Source: Solirubrobacterales bacterium (GTDB taxonomy: Bacteria > Actinomycetota > Thermoleophilia > Solirubrobacterales > 70-9). Taken from it: 63,150 bases of DNA. Of the stretch, positions 49,981 through 58,582 are shown piece after piece. Position 1 is the first letter of the stretch, and each line of letters begins with the position of its first letter. The translations under genes and the position numbers were made by a program. Under the pieces are notes generated by a model. That model searched no databases, was not told the DNA's origin, and saw only the letters and a program-made list of their open reading frames with translations. The stretch covers positions 1-63,150 of the forward strand of contig JAGQUV010000008.1 in NCBI GenBank assembly GCA_020438295.1. The letters are read 5' to 3'.

Positions 49981-51267
49981 TCACCGGATGTGGACTCCGG
50001 ATATCGCCCTCGAGATGACCATGCGCTGGATCTCCGCCGTGCCTTCGAAGATGTCGTAGATCTTGGCGTCGCGATGCATGCGCTCGACCGGGAACTCGCG
50101 GGTGTAGCCGTTGCCGCCGAGGATCTGGATCGCGCGCTCGCTCACCCAGGTAGCGACCTCGCCGGCCTTGACCTTGGACATCGAGCCCTCGGCGTTCTCG
50201 AACGGGACGCCCTGCTTGCCCATCCAGGAAGCGCGCCAGACCAGCAGGCGTGCGGCGTCGATCTCGGTCTTCATGTCGGCCAGGGTGAACGCGACCGCCT
50301 GGTTCTCGATGATCGCCTTGCCGAACTGCTTGCGGTCCTTGGCGTATTCCAGCGCGTACTCGTAGGCGGCCCGGGCGATGCCCAGGGCCTGCGCGCCGAC
50401 GATCGGCCGGCTGGCCTCGAACGTAGCCATCGCGGCCTGTGACTTGGCCCGCTTGCCCTCGCGAACCCGGGCCAGCCGCTCGTCGAGCTTCTCCTTGCCA
50501 CCGAGCAGGCAGCTGCCGGGAACCCGGCAGTCGTCGAGGTGCACGTCGGCGGTATGCGAGGCGCGGATGCCGTGCTTCTTGACCTTGGCGCCCTGCTCGC
50601 AACCCGGGGTGCCGGGTGGTATGACGAACGCGGCGTGACCGCGCGCGCCGAGCTCGCGATCCACCGAAGCGATCACCACGTGGACGTTGGCGATACCGCC
50701 GTTCGTGGCCCAGGCCTTCTGACCGTTGATCACCCATTCGTCGTTGGCCTCGTCGTACTTGGCCGTGGTACGAACGGACGAGACGTCGGATCCGGCGTCC
50801 GGTTCCGAGGCGCAGAAGGCGGCGATCTTGACGTCGTCCTCGGTTCCATAGCACTGCGGGATCCACTCGCCCATCTGCTCGGGGGTGCCCTGGCCGGCGA
50901 TCGCCGAAACGGCCAGACCGGTGCCCTGGAGCGCCATGCCGAGCCCGGCGTCGCCCCAGAAGAGCTCTTCGCTGACGATCGGCAGCGTCAGTCCGGTCGG
51001 ATCGGCCCAGAACTGGGCCGTTCCCTCGAAGCCGTAGAGCCCGATCTTCGCGGCCTCCTCGACTATCGGCCAGGGGAACTCCTCCTTCTCGTCCCATTCA
51101 TGGGCCGCCGGACGCATGACGCCCTCGGCGAAGCCGTGCACCCACTCGCGGATGTCTTTCTGGTCCTGGCTCAGTTCGAGGCTGAACGGAGCCTGTTCGG
51201 AACCGGCGTCAACCGATTCCTGAACCACTTCTTCTACCTGTTGTTCTGAAGTCTGGGTTGCGGTCAT
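49981..51267 (-). CDS. Acyl-CoA dehydrogenase
   Basis: FAD-dependent enzyme introducing the alpha-beta double bond of an acyl-CoA. Domains in order: N-terminal helical (about 30-140), middle beta (IAAFCASEPDAGSDVSSV near 150 binds FAD; DEWVINGQKAWATNGG near 175), C-terminal helical with the flavin-contacting RKQFGKAIIENQAVAF near 320 and ILGGNGYTREFPVERMHRDAKI near 380. The catalytic Glu is in YDIFEGTAEIQRMVIS near 412. An unusual acidic, Gln/Glu-rich N-terminal extension (1-28) precedes the fold. The substrate chain length is not determinable. ATG at 51267 is leaderless in appearance (TAACAT at 6 nt). Confidence 0.9.
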   Translation of the reverse strand: MTATQTSEQQVEEVVQESVDAGSEQAPFSLELSQDQKDIREWVHGFAEGVMRPAAHEWDEKEEFPWPIVEEAAKIGLYGFEGTAQFWADPTGLTLPIVSEELFWGDAGLGMALQGTGLAVSAIAGQGTPEQMGEWIPQCYGTEDDVKIAAFCASEPDAGSDVSSVRTTAKYDEANDEWVINGQKAWATNGGIANVHVVIASVDRELGARGHAAFVIPPGTPGCEQGAKVKKHGIRASHTADVHLDDCRVPGSCLLGGKEKLDERLARVREGKRAKSQAAMATFEASRPIVGAQALGIARAAYEYALEYAKDRKQFGKAIIENQAVAFTLADMKTEIDAARLLVWRASWMGKQGVPFENAEGSMSKVKAGEVATWVSERAIQILGGNGYTREFPVERMHRDAKIYDIFEGTAEIQRMVISRAISGVHIR

Positions 51268-51273
51268 GGGTAC

Positions 51274-51279
51274 ATGTTA
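51274..51279 (-). promoter_or_regulatory. -10 box of the acyl-CoA dehydrogenase gene
   Basis: TAACAT on the minus strand, exactly 6 nt before the ATG; no Shine-Dalgarno. Confidence 0.45.
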
Positions 51280-51383
51280 CATGGATCGGTGACATCGTTT
51301 CGGCGAAGCGAGGTCGTTCGTCACGGCGCGCCACTTATCCGTGACCGTGCTTCGAACGGCCCAGGCGACCCCGGTGAGACGAC

Positions 51384-54300
51384 TCAGGCGGCCCGGGCGG
51401 CCGTCTCGCCGAAGATCTGGTCGAGCTCGCTGCGCAGGACCGGCGACTGCCTGACCTTTACGTCGGATCCGAGCTTCAGCCGTCGCTCGCGCTCACCGTC
51501 GGCCAGGACGAGCACCACGTCCGCCCCGCCTTCGTGATGGCTGAAGATCGACTTCATCTCCTCCACCGCGTCCAGCGAGAACTGGTCGGCGTTGATCCTG
51601 ACCATGAACGGCTCGGCCCGCCGGGCCTGCTCCTCGATCGCCTTTTCGACCTCGGCCGGGCTGGGATCGAACTCGCGCGCCTCCTGAACCACCAGCTTGG
51701 TGCCGCGTTCGGTCTGGTCCACCCTGCCCTTGACCAGCACCACGGCATCCAGCCGCACCGCCTTCAGCTTCTCCGACTGCTCCGGCTTGAACAAGATCAG
51801 CTCCACCTCGCCCTCGATGTCGCTCAGCGTGGCGAACGCCATCTGGTTGCCGCTCTTGGTCCTGATTTTCTTGTACTCGGTGACGATGCCACCGACCGTG
51901 GCCCAGCTCTTGTCGTCACGATCGGAAAGCTCGGAGATCGAGCAGTCCGACTTCGCCAGGATCGCTTCCCGCAGCCCGTCGAGGGGGTGCGACGAGAGGA
52001 ACGTGCCGAGCGTCTCCTTTTCCAGCGCGAGCAGCTGCTTCGGCTCGAACTCGGTCTCGGGGATCGGCGCGTGCTGGCCGGAGGATGCCTGGCCGGGGTC
52101 GCCTCCGCCCATGTCGAAGATCGAGCCCTGTCCCAGGTGGGCGTCGGCCTGTGCCTTGTTGCCGGCCGACTGGATTTCGGGCAGCATCTCGAGCATCCCC
52201 TGGCGCGAGCCGGGAAGCAGGTCGAATGCCCCGCACTTGACCAGGCCTTCGATCGCCCGCTTGTTGACGGCTCGCGAGTCGGCCCGTTCACAGAAATCCC
52301 ACAATGAGGTGAAGGGCCGCTCCTCGCGCGCCCTGAGAATCGCCTCGACCGCCGAGTAGCCGACGTTCTTGACCGCGTCGAGCCCGAACCGGATCCCCTC
52401 CTCGGTGACCACGAAACCGTGGTCCGAGGTGTTGATCTCCGGCGGCAGGACCTCGATTCCCATGTCGGCACAGCGGCTGATCAGGAACGGCACCTTGTCC
52501 TTGGTGTTCATCACCGAGGAGATCACCGCCGCCATGTACTCGGCGGGGTAGTTTGCCTTCAGATAAGCGGTCCGGTACGCGATCAGCGCGTAGCAGGCAG
52601 CATGTGACTTGTTGAACGAGTAGTCGGCTGCAGCCTCGTTGATCGCCCAGAGGTCCCTGGCCACGCTGGGCTGGGTGCCGGATGCCGCCATGCCGTCCAT
52701 GTACTCCGGCTTCATCTCGGCCATCATCGCCCGCTTCTTCTTACCGATTGCCTTGCGGAGATCGTCCGCCCGGGCCGGTGAGAACCCGGCCATGTCCTTG
52801 GCCACCGCCATTAGCTGCTCCTGATAGAGGAAGCAGCCATAGGTGGATTCGGTGATCGCCCGCAGCCGTTCGTCGGCATATTCGACCGTGTCGGGATCGC
52901 CCTTGCCCCTCGCATACCGGGGGATCTCGCTCATCGCGCCGGGGCGGTACAGCGATACCAATGCCGTTATGTCGTCGAACTCGGTTGGGACCACCCTGCG
53001 CATCGCTTCCCGCATGCCTTCCGACTCGAGCTGGAACACGCCGGTGGAATCGCCCTCAGCCAACATTTCGAAGGTCCTGCGATCGTCGAGCGGGATCTCA
53101 CCGATCTCGATCTCGATTCCTTTGGAGCGGCGCACGATCTCGATCGCGTCGTCGATCACGTCGAGGTTTCTCAGCCCGAGGAAGTCCATCTTGAGCAGAC
53201 CCATCTCCTCGACCGGGTTCATCGAGTACTGGGTCACCGTCTTGAACGACTTCACCGGCCTGCCGTCCTCGTCGGTCGAAGGGGCGGCCGACTTGTCTTC
53301 AACCAACTGGAGCGGCACGATCTCTTTCAACGGACGGCCGGAGATCACCACCGCGGCGGCGTGGATCGACGTATTGCGGATCTTGCCCTCGAGCCCACGG
53401 GCGGTGTCGATGATCTTCTTCGCATCGGCGTCGCTGTCGTAGGTGGCCCTCAGTTCCTGCCCGGGTTCGAGGCATTCGTCGAACGACGGTGCGCGGCCCA
53501 TGACCGGCTCCGGGATCTCCTTGGCCAGTCGATCGCCTGTCGCGTAGTCGAATCCGTGGACCCGGGCGGCATCACGGACCGCCGCCCGCGGGGCCATCTT
53601 GCCGAACGTGATGATCTGGGCCACCGAATCACCGCCGTACTTCTCGGTCACGTACTGAATCATCCGATCGCGGCCGCGGACCGAGAAGTCGATGTCTATA
53701 TCGGGCATCGACTTGCGGCCGGGGTTGAGGAAGCGCTCGAACAGCAGGTCATGTTCGATCGGGTCGAGATCGGTGATGCCGAGCGCGTAGGAGACGATCG
53801 AGCCCGCCGCCGAACCCCTCCCGGGACCGACTGCGATGCCGTTCTCCCGCGCGTACTTGATGAAATCCCAGACGATCAGGAAGTACGAGGGAAAGCCCAT
53901 CTCCTCGATCACGCCGAGTTCGAATTCGAGCCGCTCGGACGCTTCGGCCGGAACAGGGTCGCCGTAACGCCGGACCAGCCCCTTTTCGGCGATCCGCCTC
54001 AGCATCGTCTCCGGTGGTTCGTCGTTCTCGGTGGGGTAGTCGGGCAGCAGGATCTCACCGAGCGGGATCTCGACATTGCAGCGATCGGCGATCTCCAGCG
54101 TCGTGGGAACGGCCCCCGGCATGTCGGCGAACGCGGCGGCCATCTCACTGCCGTCCTTGAGGTAGAACTCGTTGGTCTCGAAGGTCATCTTCGGGTCGTC
54201 CAGGGTGGACTTGGTCTGGACGCAGAGCAGCGCCGTGTGGTTGTCATAGTCCTCGCGCCGCAGGTAATGGACATCCGCGGTGGCGACCAGCGGACGACCT

Positions 54301-54911
54301 ACTTCGCGCCCGATCCTGGCGATTTGCTCGTTGGCGCGATTCTGGTCGGCGATCCCGTTCTTCTGGACCTCCATGTACACCTGCTCGGGCCCGAACACCT
54401 GGATCAACTCGTCCAGGTGGGCCCGCGCGTCGTCGGGCCGGTCCTCGACCAGGCGCCTGACGAACCGTGCCTGCAGACAGCCGGTCAGGGCGATCACGCC
54501 GTCGGCGTGGCGGTCGAGCAGCTCCATGTCGATGTTCGCCTTGCCCCGGTGATAGCCCTCCAGGAAGCCCTCCGAGCTGAGCGCAACCAGGTTGCGGAAG
54601 CCGGTGTCGTTCTCGGCCAGCAGGGTCAGGTGGTTGCGCTCGTACCGGGTCTGCTCCTTGACCGCGTGGCGGTCGTCCACGAAGTAAGCCTCGATCCCGA
54701 TGATCGGCTTGACGTCGTTGTCACGACAGGCCTTGTACAGGTCGAGTGCGCCGTTCATCACGCCGTGATCGGTCAGGCTCAGGGCCGGCATGTCCAGTTC
54801 TGCAGCGCGCTCTGCCATCTCCCTGATGTTGCAGGCACCGTCCAGCACCGAATGCTCGCTGTGGACGTGCAGATGGGCCACTTGGGGCCTGGCCGGCGTG
54901 CTCGAAGTCAT
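51384..54911 (-). CDS. dnaE: DNA polymerase III alpha subunit (DnaE1)
   Basis: Replicative polymerase. The N-terminal PHP domain starts HLHVHSEHSVLDG and keeps the metal-binding residues H15, H17, D24, H49 (LTDHG) and E74, plus later His, Cys (LTGCLQ), Asp and His (TADVHYL), so its 3'-5' proofreading exonuclease is probably active as in mycobacterial DnaE1. Polymerase catalytic aspartates are in MPDIDIDFSVRGRD near residue 400. A helix-hairpin-helix and an OB fold (GGIVTEYKKIRTKSGNQMAF near 1010) follow. 1175 residues from the ATG at 54911, the usual DnaE1 size; a longer open frame is discarded. Confidence 0.95.
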   Translation of the reverse strand: MTSSTPARPQVAHLHVHSEHSVLDGACNIREMAERAAELDMPALSLTDHGVMNGALDLYKACRDNDVKPIIGIEAYFVDDRHAVKEQTRYERNHLTLLAENDTGFRNLVALSSEGFLEGYHRGKANIDMELLDRHADGVIALTGCLQARFVRRLVEDRPDDARAHLDELIQVFGPEQVYMEVQKNGIADQNRANEQIARIGREVGRPLVATADVHYLRREDYDNHTALLCVQTKSTLDDPKMTFETNEFYLKDGSEMAAAFADMPGAVPTTLEIADRCNVEIPLGEILLPDYPTENDEPPETMLRRIAEKGLVRRYGDPVPAEASERLEFELGVIEEMGFPSYFLIVWDFIKYARENGIAVGPGRGSAAGSIVSYALGITDLDPIEHDLLFERFLNPGRKSMPDIDIDFSVRGRDRMIQYVTEKYGGDSVAQIITFGKMAPRAAVRDAARVHGFDYATGDRLAKEIPEPVMGRAPSFDECLEPGQELRATYDSDADAKKIIDTARGLEGKIRNTSIHAAAVVISGRPLKEIVPLQLVEDKSAAPSTDEDGRPVKSFKTVTQYSMNPVEEMGLLKMDFLGLRNLDVIDDAIEIVRRSKGIEIEIGEIPLDDRRTFEMLAEGDSTGVFQLESEGMREAMRRVVPTEFDDITALVSLYRPGAMSEIPRYARGKGDPDTVEYADERLRAITESTYGCFLYQEQLMAVAKDMAGFSPARADDLRKAIGKKKRAMMAEMKPEYMDGMAASGTQPSVARDLWAINEAAADYSFNKSHAACYALIAYRTAYLKANYPAEYMAAVISSVMNTKDKVPFLISRCADMGIEVLPPEINTSDHGFVVTEEGIRFGLDAVKNVGYSAVEAILRAREERPFTSLWDFCERADSRAVNKRAIEGLVKCGAFDLLPGSRQGMLEMLPEIQSAGNKAQADAHLGQGSIFDMGGGDPGQASSGQHAPIPETEFEPKQLLALEKETLGTFLSSHPLDGLREAILAKSDCSISELSDRDDKSWATVGGIVTEYKKIRTKSGNQMAFATLSDIEGEVELILFKPEQSEKLKAVRLDAVVLVKGRVDQTERGTKLVVQEAREFDPSPAEVEKAIEEQARRAEPFMVRINADQFSLDAVEEMKSIFSHHEGGADVVLVLADGERERRLKLGSDVKVRQSPVLRSELDQIFGETAARAA

Positions 54912-55028
54912 GTCCCGCCATGATGGCAACTCGACCCGACGCCACCTGGTGCGGCGGGCCGGGAAAACCGCAACTTCCGGAGAGCTTCCGGCGATCAACC
55001 GAGGCCCGGCCGCGGCCCCGCTTCCCGC

Positions 55029-55034
55029 TACGAT
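55029..55034 (+). promoter_or_regulatory. -10 box of sixA
   Basis: TACGAT, 6 nt before the GTG at 55041; divergent from dnaE. Confidence 0.42.
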
Positions 55035-55040
55035 CGGCGG

Positions 55041-55484
55041 GTGATCCTGCTGCTCAGACACGGCGACGCCGAACCCGACCAGGGTGACGGCGACGCGGCC
55101 CGCCGTCTCACTGCCAAGGGCGAGGCCCAGGCGGTGGCCGCCGGTCGCGCCATCGCGCGAATCGGCCTCAACGTGGACATCTGCCTGACCAGCCCCCGGG
55201 TTCGGGCCCTCGCCACCGCGACGCTGGCCTGTGAATCTCTCGACCTCGAACCGGAGATCTCCGAACCGATCGGGACCGGCGACTACGACACGCTCGAACT
55301 GGTCGCCGGCCGCGAGAACGTCCTGTTGGTCGGCCATGAGCCGGCCCTCTCGACCGAGGTCGCCCGGCTGACCGGGGCCGCCATCAAGCTGAAGAAAGGC
55401 GGACTGGCCGGCCTCGACCGGGGTCTGCTCAGACTGCTGCTCCGGCCGGCCGAGCTGACCGCGATGGCAGATCCGGCCAACTGA
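55041..55484 (+). CDS. sixA: SixA-like phosphohistidine phosphatase
   Basis: A 147-residue histidine phosphatase: ILLLRHGDAEPDQGDGDAARRL with the RHG catalytic motif at residues 5-8, LTSPRVRALATATLA near 50, and VGHEPALSTEVARLTG near 95 with the second catalytic His. The compact length fits SixA and not cofactor-type phosphoglycerate mutases. The biological target here, perhaps a histidine-phosphorylated phosphotransfer protein or a small phosphoester, is unknown. GTG start at 55041, leaderless in appearance. Confidence 0.85.
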   Translation: MILLLRHGDAEPDQGDGDAARRLTAKGEAQAVAAGRAIARIGLNVDICLTSPRVRALATATLACESLDLEPEISEPIGTGDYDTLELVAGRENVLLVGHEPALSTEVARLTGAAIKLKKGGLAGLDRGLLRLLLRPAELTAMADPAN

Positions 55485-55499
55485 CGGCCCGCGCGGCGC

Positions 55500-56492
55500 T
55501 CAGCCGCAAACCCACGGTGAAGTGCCGGAATCTGCGTAGATAAGGCCGGCGATCCGGTCCTGCTCTTCCTTCGAGGCTTCGTGTGGAAGCCCCTCCCCGC
55601 CGTAGGTCTTCCAGGTCGAGGGGAGGATCTGGTAGGCGCCGCCGGCCCCGCTGGACGGGTTCAGGGCCGAGTAGTTGCCGCCCGACTCGCACATGACGAT
55701 GTAGGTCGGGATCGCGTACGGCCCACCCAGAGCCCGCGCCACCTCGGCCTCGGCTTCGGCCGCACTGGCGGCCTCCCGTTTCCTGATCTCCTTCTCCCAG
55801 TCCGCGATCCTGGCCTTGAGGTCTTCGATCTCGGCCCGGCGGGCCGAATTCACCGACGCGAGCCGTGCCGCGGCGCTCTCTGCCGCCGCGCGCGCCGCCG
55901 CTATGCCGTCCCTGGCGGCCGACAGCGCGGCGAGGTGGGCGGCGGCCTTCTCCTCGAGCCGGCTCAGCCGGTCGACTTCTCGTTCGAACTCGCCCCGCAC
56001 CTGGCGGACCCGCGAGGCCAACCGCGTGTCGGAGTCCCGTACCGCTTCCAGGTACTCGTCCCTTGTTGCGAGGTCCCCGTAGTCCGAGGCGGCCAGGACC
56101 AGGCCGCTCAGTTCCGGGGTGCCCGACATGTAGATCGCGACCAGGCGGTCGGACAGGACCCGCCGGGCTCGCGCAAGCCGTTGCCTGGCCTGCTCGAGGC
56201 CGGCCGTCGCGGCCGCGACCCGGTCTTCGAGCTGCGCCGAGCGTTCGGCTCCATTTGCGACCAGTCGGTTCATCTTCGACTCCCTTTGAGCGGAAGCCGC
56301 GGCCCGCTCGTCGGCGGACTCGAGGTCGCTGCGCCCCTGATTGAGCTGGTCGGCGATCCGCTCGATCTGCCCCCGGGCGGCGGCCGAGTCCTGCTCGAGG
56401 CTCGCGATCCCACCGGCCGCCGCGACCGGCAACAGGGCAGCCAGGACAGCGGCGGCCGGCCCGGCCGCCAGAAGTGCCGAACGCCTGCTCAA
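55500..56492 (-). CDS. Secreted coiled-coil wall protein with transglycosylase-like C-terminal domain
   Basis: A 330-residue exported protein. Signal peptide at 1-27 (RRSALLAAGPAAAVLAALLP, AAAGG cleavage region). Residues 30-245 are two long coiled coils with periodic Ala/Arg/Glu (SLEQDSAAARGQIERIADQL, then REFEREV-like and KRE-rich helices), the CwlO/RipC type that FtsEX or similar complexes bind. The C-terminal 75 residues (IPTYIVMCESGGNYSALNPS then GAGGAYQILPSTWKTYGG) are a lysozyme-like resuscitation-promoting-factor/transglycosylase domain with the catalytic Glu in MCESGGN near residue 268. The TTG start at 56492 has GGAG at 6 nt. It probably remodels peptidoglycan at division or growth sites. 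Confidence 0.85.
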   Translation of the reverse strand: MSRRSALLAAGPAAAVLAALLPVAAAGGIASLEQDSAAARGQIERIADQLNQGRSDLESADERAAASAQRESKMNRLVANGAERSAQLEDRVAAATAGLEQARQRLARARRVLSDRLVAIYMSGTPELSGLVLAASDYGDLATRDEYLEAVRDSDTRLASRVRQVRGEFEREVDRLSRLEEKAAAHLAALSAARDGIAAARAAAESAAARLASVNSARRAEIEDLKARIADWEKEIRKREAASAAEAEAEVARALGGPYAIPTYIVMCESGGNYSALNPSSGAGGAYQILPSTWKTYGGEGLPHEASKEEQDRIAGLIYADSGTSPWVCG

Positions 56493-56624
56493 GCCGTTCT
56501 CCGGCCCGAGTCGATGAGAGCTCTAGTTGAAGCCAAAACCGGGTTTCACGGTAGCCCAGCCGGTCTCGGCCCGGCTCGGGCAAGGGCCGGCCCGCAAGAT
56601 CGATTGCGCCTCGGGAAAGGCCGC

Positions 56625-56792
56625 TCAGGCCTCGGGCACCTCGCGGGTCGCCAGATAGCCGGCGACCCCGATCGCGGTGATTCCCACGGCCAGTCCGGCT
56701 CCTGTGACCGCCACCGTGCGAAGAGCCACCTTGCGCCGCAGGTAGAACCAGGCGAACTTGACGACGATCCGGCCGACCAGGTTGTAGAACAT
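56625..56792 (-). CDS. 55-residue single-span membrane protein
   Basis: A short gene starting MFYNLVGRIVVKFAWFYLRR, followed by the basic stretch KVALRTV and a hydrophobic helix AVTGAGLAVGITAIGVAGYL (about residues 28-47), ending ATREVPEA. It is one to two helices long and acid-tailed. The ATG at 56792 shares one base with the argG stop (TGATG), so it should be made whenever argG is translated. It is too short for standard gene calling but its codon use, reading frame intactness and coupling argue for a real gene. No homologue is recognised; function unknown. Confidence 0.6.
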   Translation of the reverse strand: MFYNLVGRIVVKFAWFYLRRKVALRTVAVTGAGLAVGITAIGVAGYLATREVPEA

Positions 56793-58072
56793 CACTTCTC
56801 CTCTCGATTGCGGACCTGCTGGGCCATCCGGCTCTGCAGCGAAAACAGCTCGATGAATCCCGGGCTCGCGGCTTGCGAAAAGTCTCCGCCCGACTCACCG
56901 AACGAAGCCAGGCTTTCATCGTAGAGGGCGTACGGCGAGCTGCGGATGGTCGGCGTGGCCGACCCTTTGAACAGTTTGACCGAGACCTCTCCTGTCACGA
57001 ACCGGTTGGCCGAATCCATGTACGAATCGAGATCGTGCCGGAGCGGTTCATGCCAGAGCCCCGCGTAGGCGAGATAGGCCCAGTGGCGATCGAGCGAGTG
57101 CTTGAAGTTGTTCTGGTGGATCGTCGAGACCAGCTTCTCCAGTTCCTGGTGCGCGGTGAGGACGACCGTCGCGGCCGGAACCTCGTAGAGATCCCGGACC
57201 TTCAGACCGACTATGCGGTCTTCGATGTGGTCGACGATCCCGACGCCATTGCGGGATGCGACCTCGGCCGCCGCCTCGAGCAGAGCCACCAGTCCCATCC
57301 GCTCACCGTTGAAGCTGACCGGGCGCCCGGCCTCGAACCCGATCGAGACAGTCTCCGGCTGGTCGGGGGCGAATTCCGGCCGGGTGACCAGCTGGAATAC
57401 ATCGTCCGGCGGCGGCGAGTCGAGGTTCTCGATCGTCCCGCCTTCCGAGGAGCGGCCCCACAGGTTGTCGTCGATCGAGTACGGAGGCGCCTCTTCCGCG
57501 CTGTCGTATTTCAGCGGGATCCCGTGTTTCCGGCAGTAGGCGAGCTCCTCGTCCCGGCCGATCTGCCACGAGCGCACCGGGGCGATCATCTTCAGCTCTG
57601 GGTTGAGCGCGGCCACGGTCGCCTCGAGCCGGACCTGGTCGTTGCCTTTGCCGGTGCAGCCGTGGGCCAGCGTGTCGCAGCCGGTACGGGCGGCCACCTC
57701 GACCCCGAGCTTGCCGATCAGTGGACGGCCGAGCGACGTGAACAACGGATAGCCGCCACCGTAGAGCGCGTTCGCCTTGATCGCGCGCAGCACGTAGTCC
57801 TCGGCGAATTCCTCGCGGGCATCGATCACCACCGTCTCGACCGCCCCCATCGACTCGGCCTTCTCGACTATCGCGGCGTAGTCCTCGCCGGGCTGGCCGA
57901 GATTTATGGTCAGGGTGACCACCTCGGCTTCGTAGGCGTCCTGGATCCAGTGGAGCATCACGCTGGTGTCGAGGCCGCCCGAGTAGAGCAGCAGGACCCG
58001 GTTCACCTCTTCCGGCTTCGCCTCGAAAGTCGCGACCGGCGGAGGCAGCGAATCAAGTGTGATCCTGGTCAT
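56792..58072 (-). CDS. argG: Argininosuccinate synthase
   Basis: ATP-dependent condensation of citrulline and aspartate in arginine synthesis. PP-loop ATPase motif VLLLYSGGLDTSVMLHW near residue 26, NLGQPGEDYAAIVEKA near 57, and TLAHGCTGKGNDQVRLEATV near 134. The length of 426 residues is a little above the usual 400 because of a 22-residue N-terminal extension (TRITLDSLPPPVATFEAKPE). ATG at 58072, 3 nt after the upstream membrane protein stop (58078-58076). Confidence 0.95.
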   Translation of the reverse strand: MTRITLDSLPPPVATFEAKPEEVNRVLLLYSGGLDTSVMLHWIQDAYEAEVVTLTINLGQPGEDYAAIVEKAESMGAVETVVIDAREEFAEDYVLRAIKANALYGGGYPLFTSLGRPLIGKLGVEVAARTGCDTLAHGCTGKGNDQVRLEATVAALNPELKMIAPVRSWQIGRDEELAYCRKHGIPLKYDSAEEAPPYSIDDNLWGRSSEGGTIENLDSPPPDDVFQLVTRPEFAPDQPETVSIGFEAGRPVSFNGERMGLVALLEAAAEVASRNGVGIVDHIEDRIVGLKVRDLYEVPAATVVLTAHQELEKLVSTIHQNNFKHSLDRHWAYLAYAGLWHEPLRHDLDSYMDSANRFVTGEVSVKLFKGSATPTIRSSPYALYDESLASFGESGGDFSQAASPGFIELFSLQSRMAQQVRNREEK

Positions 58073-58075
58073 GGG

Positions 58076-58534
58076 TCAGGGACCGATCCCGCCGCTGCTG
58101 CTGCCGCTGTCGCTACCGCTGTCGGTCGAAGGCGCCACCCCACCACCGGAATCCGTGCCGCCTCCCGTATCGGGGGTCGTCGGCGTGGTCCCTCCGGTAT
58201 CGGCGCCGGTATCCGGAGGGGTGACCCCGCCGCTGTCGCCTCCGGTCGAACCGGTCGAACCGGTGGTCGCGGTGGTTCCGGTCGAACCGGTATCGCCGGT
58301 CGGGGTGACCGGCACGGCCGGGGTCGTGGTCCCGGTCGGCTCGGTGCTCGAAGAGTCGTCACCGGACGACGCGATCACGATAACCGCAATGACCAGCCCG
58401 ACGATCACCGCGACCAACCCGATGATCAGGTTGCGGAGGTGCCGCTTCTTGTCCTCGGGCGAGTAGCGCGGGCCGCCACCCTGCTGCGGGGGGCCGTCGT
58501 CATCGCTCATGATGCGGGTCGAGTCATCGTTCAT
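58076..58534 (-). CDS. Low-complexity Thr/Ser/Gly/Pro membrane protein in the arg operon
   Basis: A 152-residue protein: a short acidic cytosolic N-terminus, a helix at about 35-57 (NLIIGLVAVIVGLVIAVIVI), then about 90 residues of low-complexity TGSTGTT/DTG/GGG-rich sequence that would lie outside the membrane. Such tails can be O-glycosylated or span the wall. Start ATG at 58534 with GGAGG 7 nt away. It is the gene between argD and argG, separated from argD by 48 nt, and has no obvious link to arginine. The repeats give strong antisense open frames that are not real genes. Confidence 0.6.
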   Translation of the reverse strand: MNDDSTRIMSDDDGPPQQGGGPRYSPEDKKRHLRNLIIGLVAVIVGLVIAVIVIASSGDDSSSTEPTGTTTPAVPVTPTGDTGSTGTTATTGSTGSTGGDSGGVTPPDTGADTGGTTPTTPDTGGGTDSGGGVAPSTDSGSDSGSSSGGIGP

Positions 58535-58582
58535 CGGGTTTCCTCCGGCTGCGGTTTGACGGGGCGGATGCTACCCGCTGAC

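Noticed and set aside
58059..58466. Plus-strand open frame opposite the low-complexity gene
   Set aside because: Pro/Val-rich antisense product of the TGS/GGG repeats with no ribosome site.
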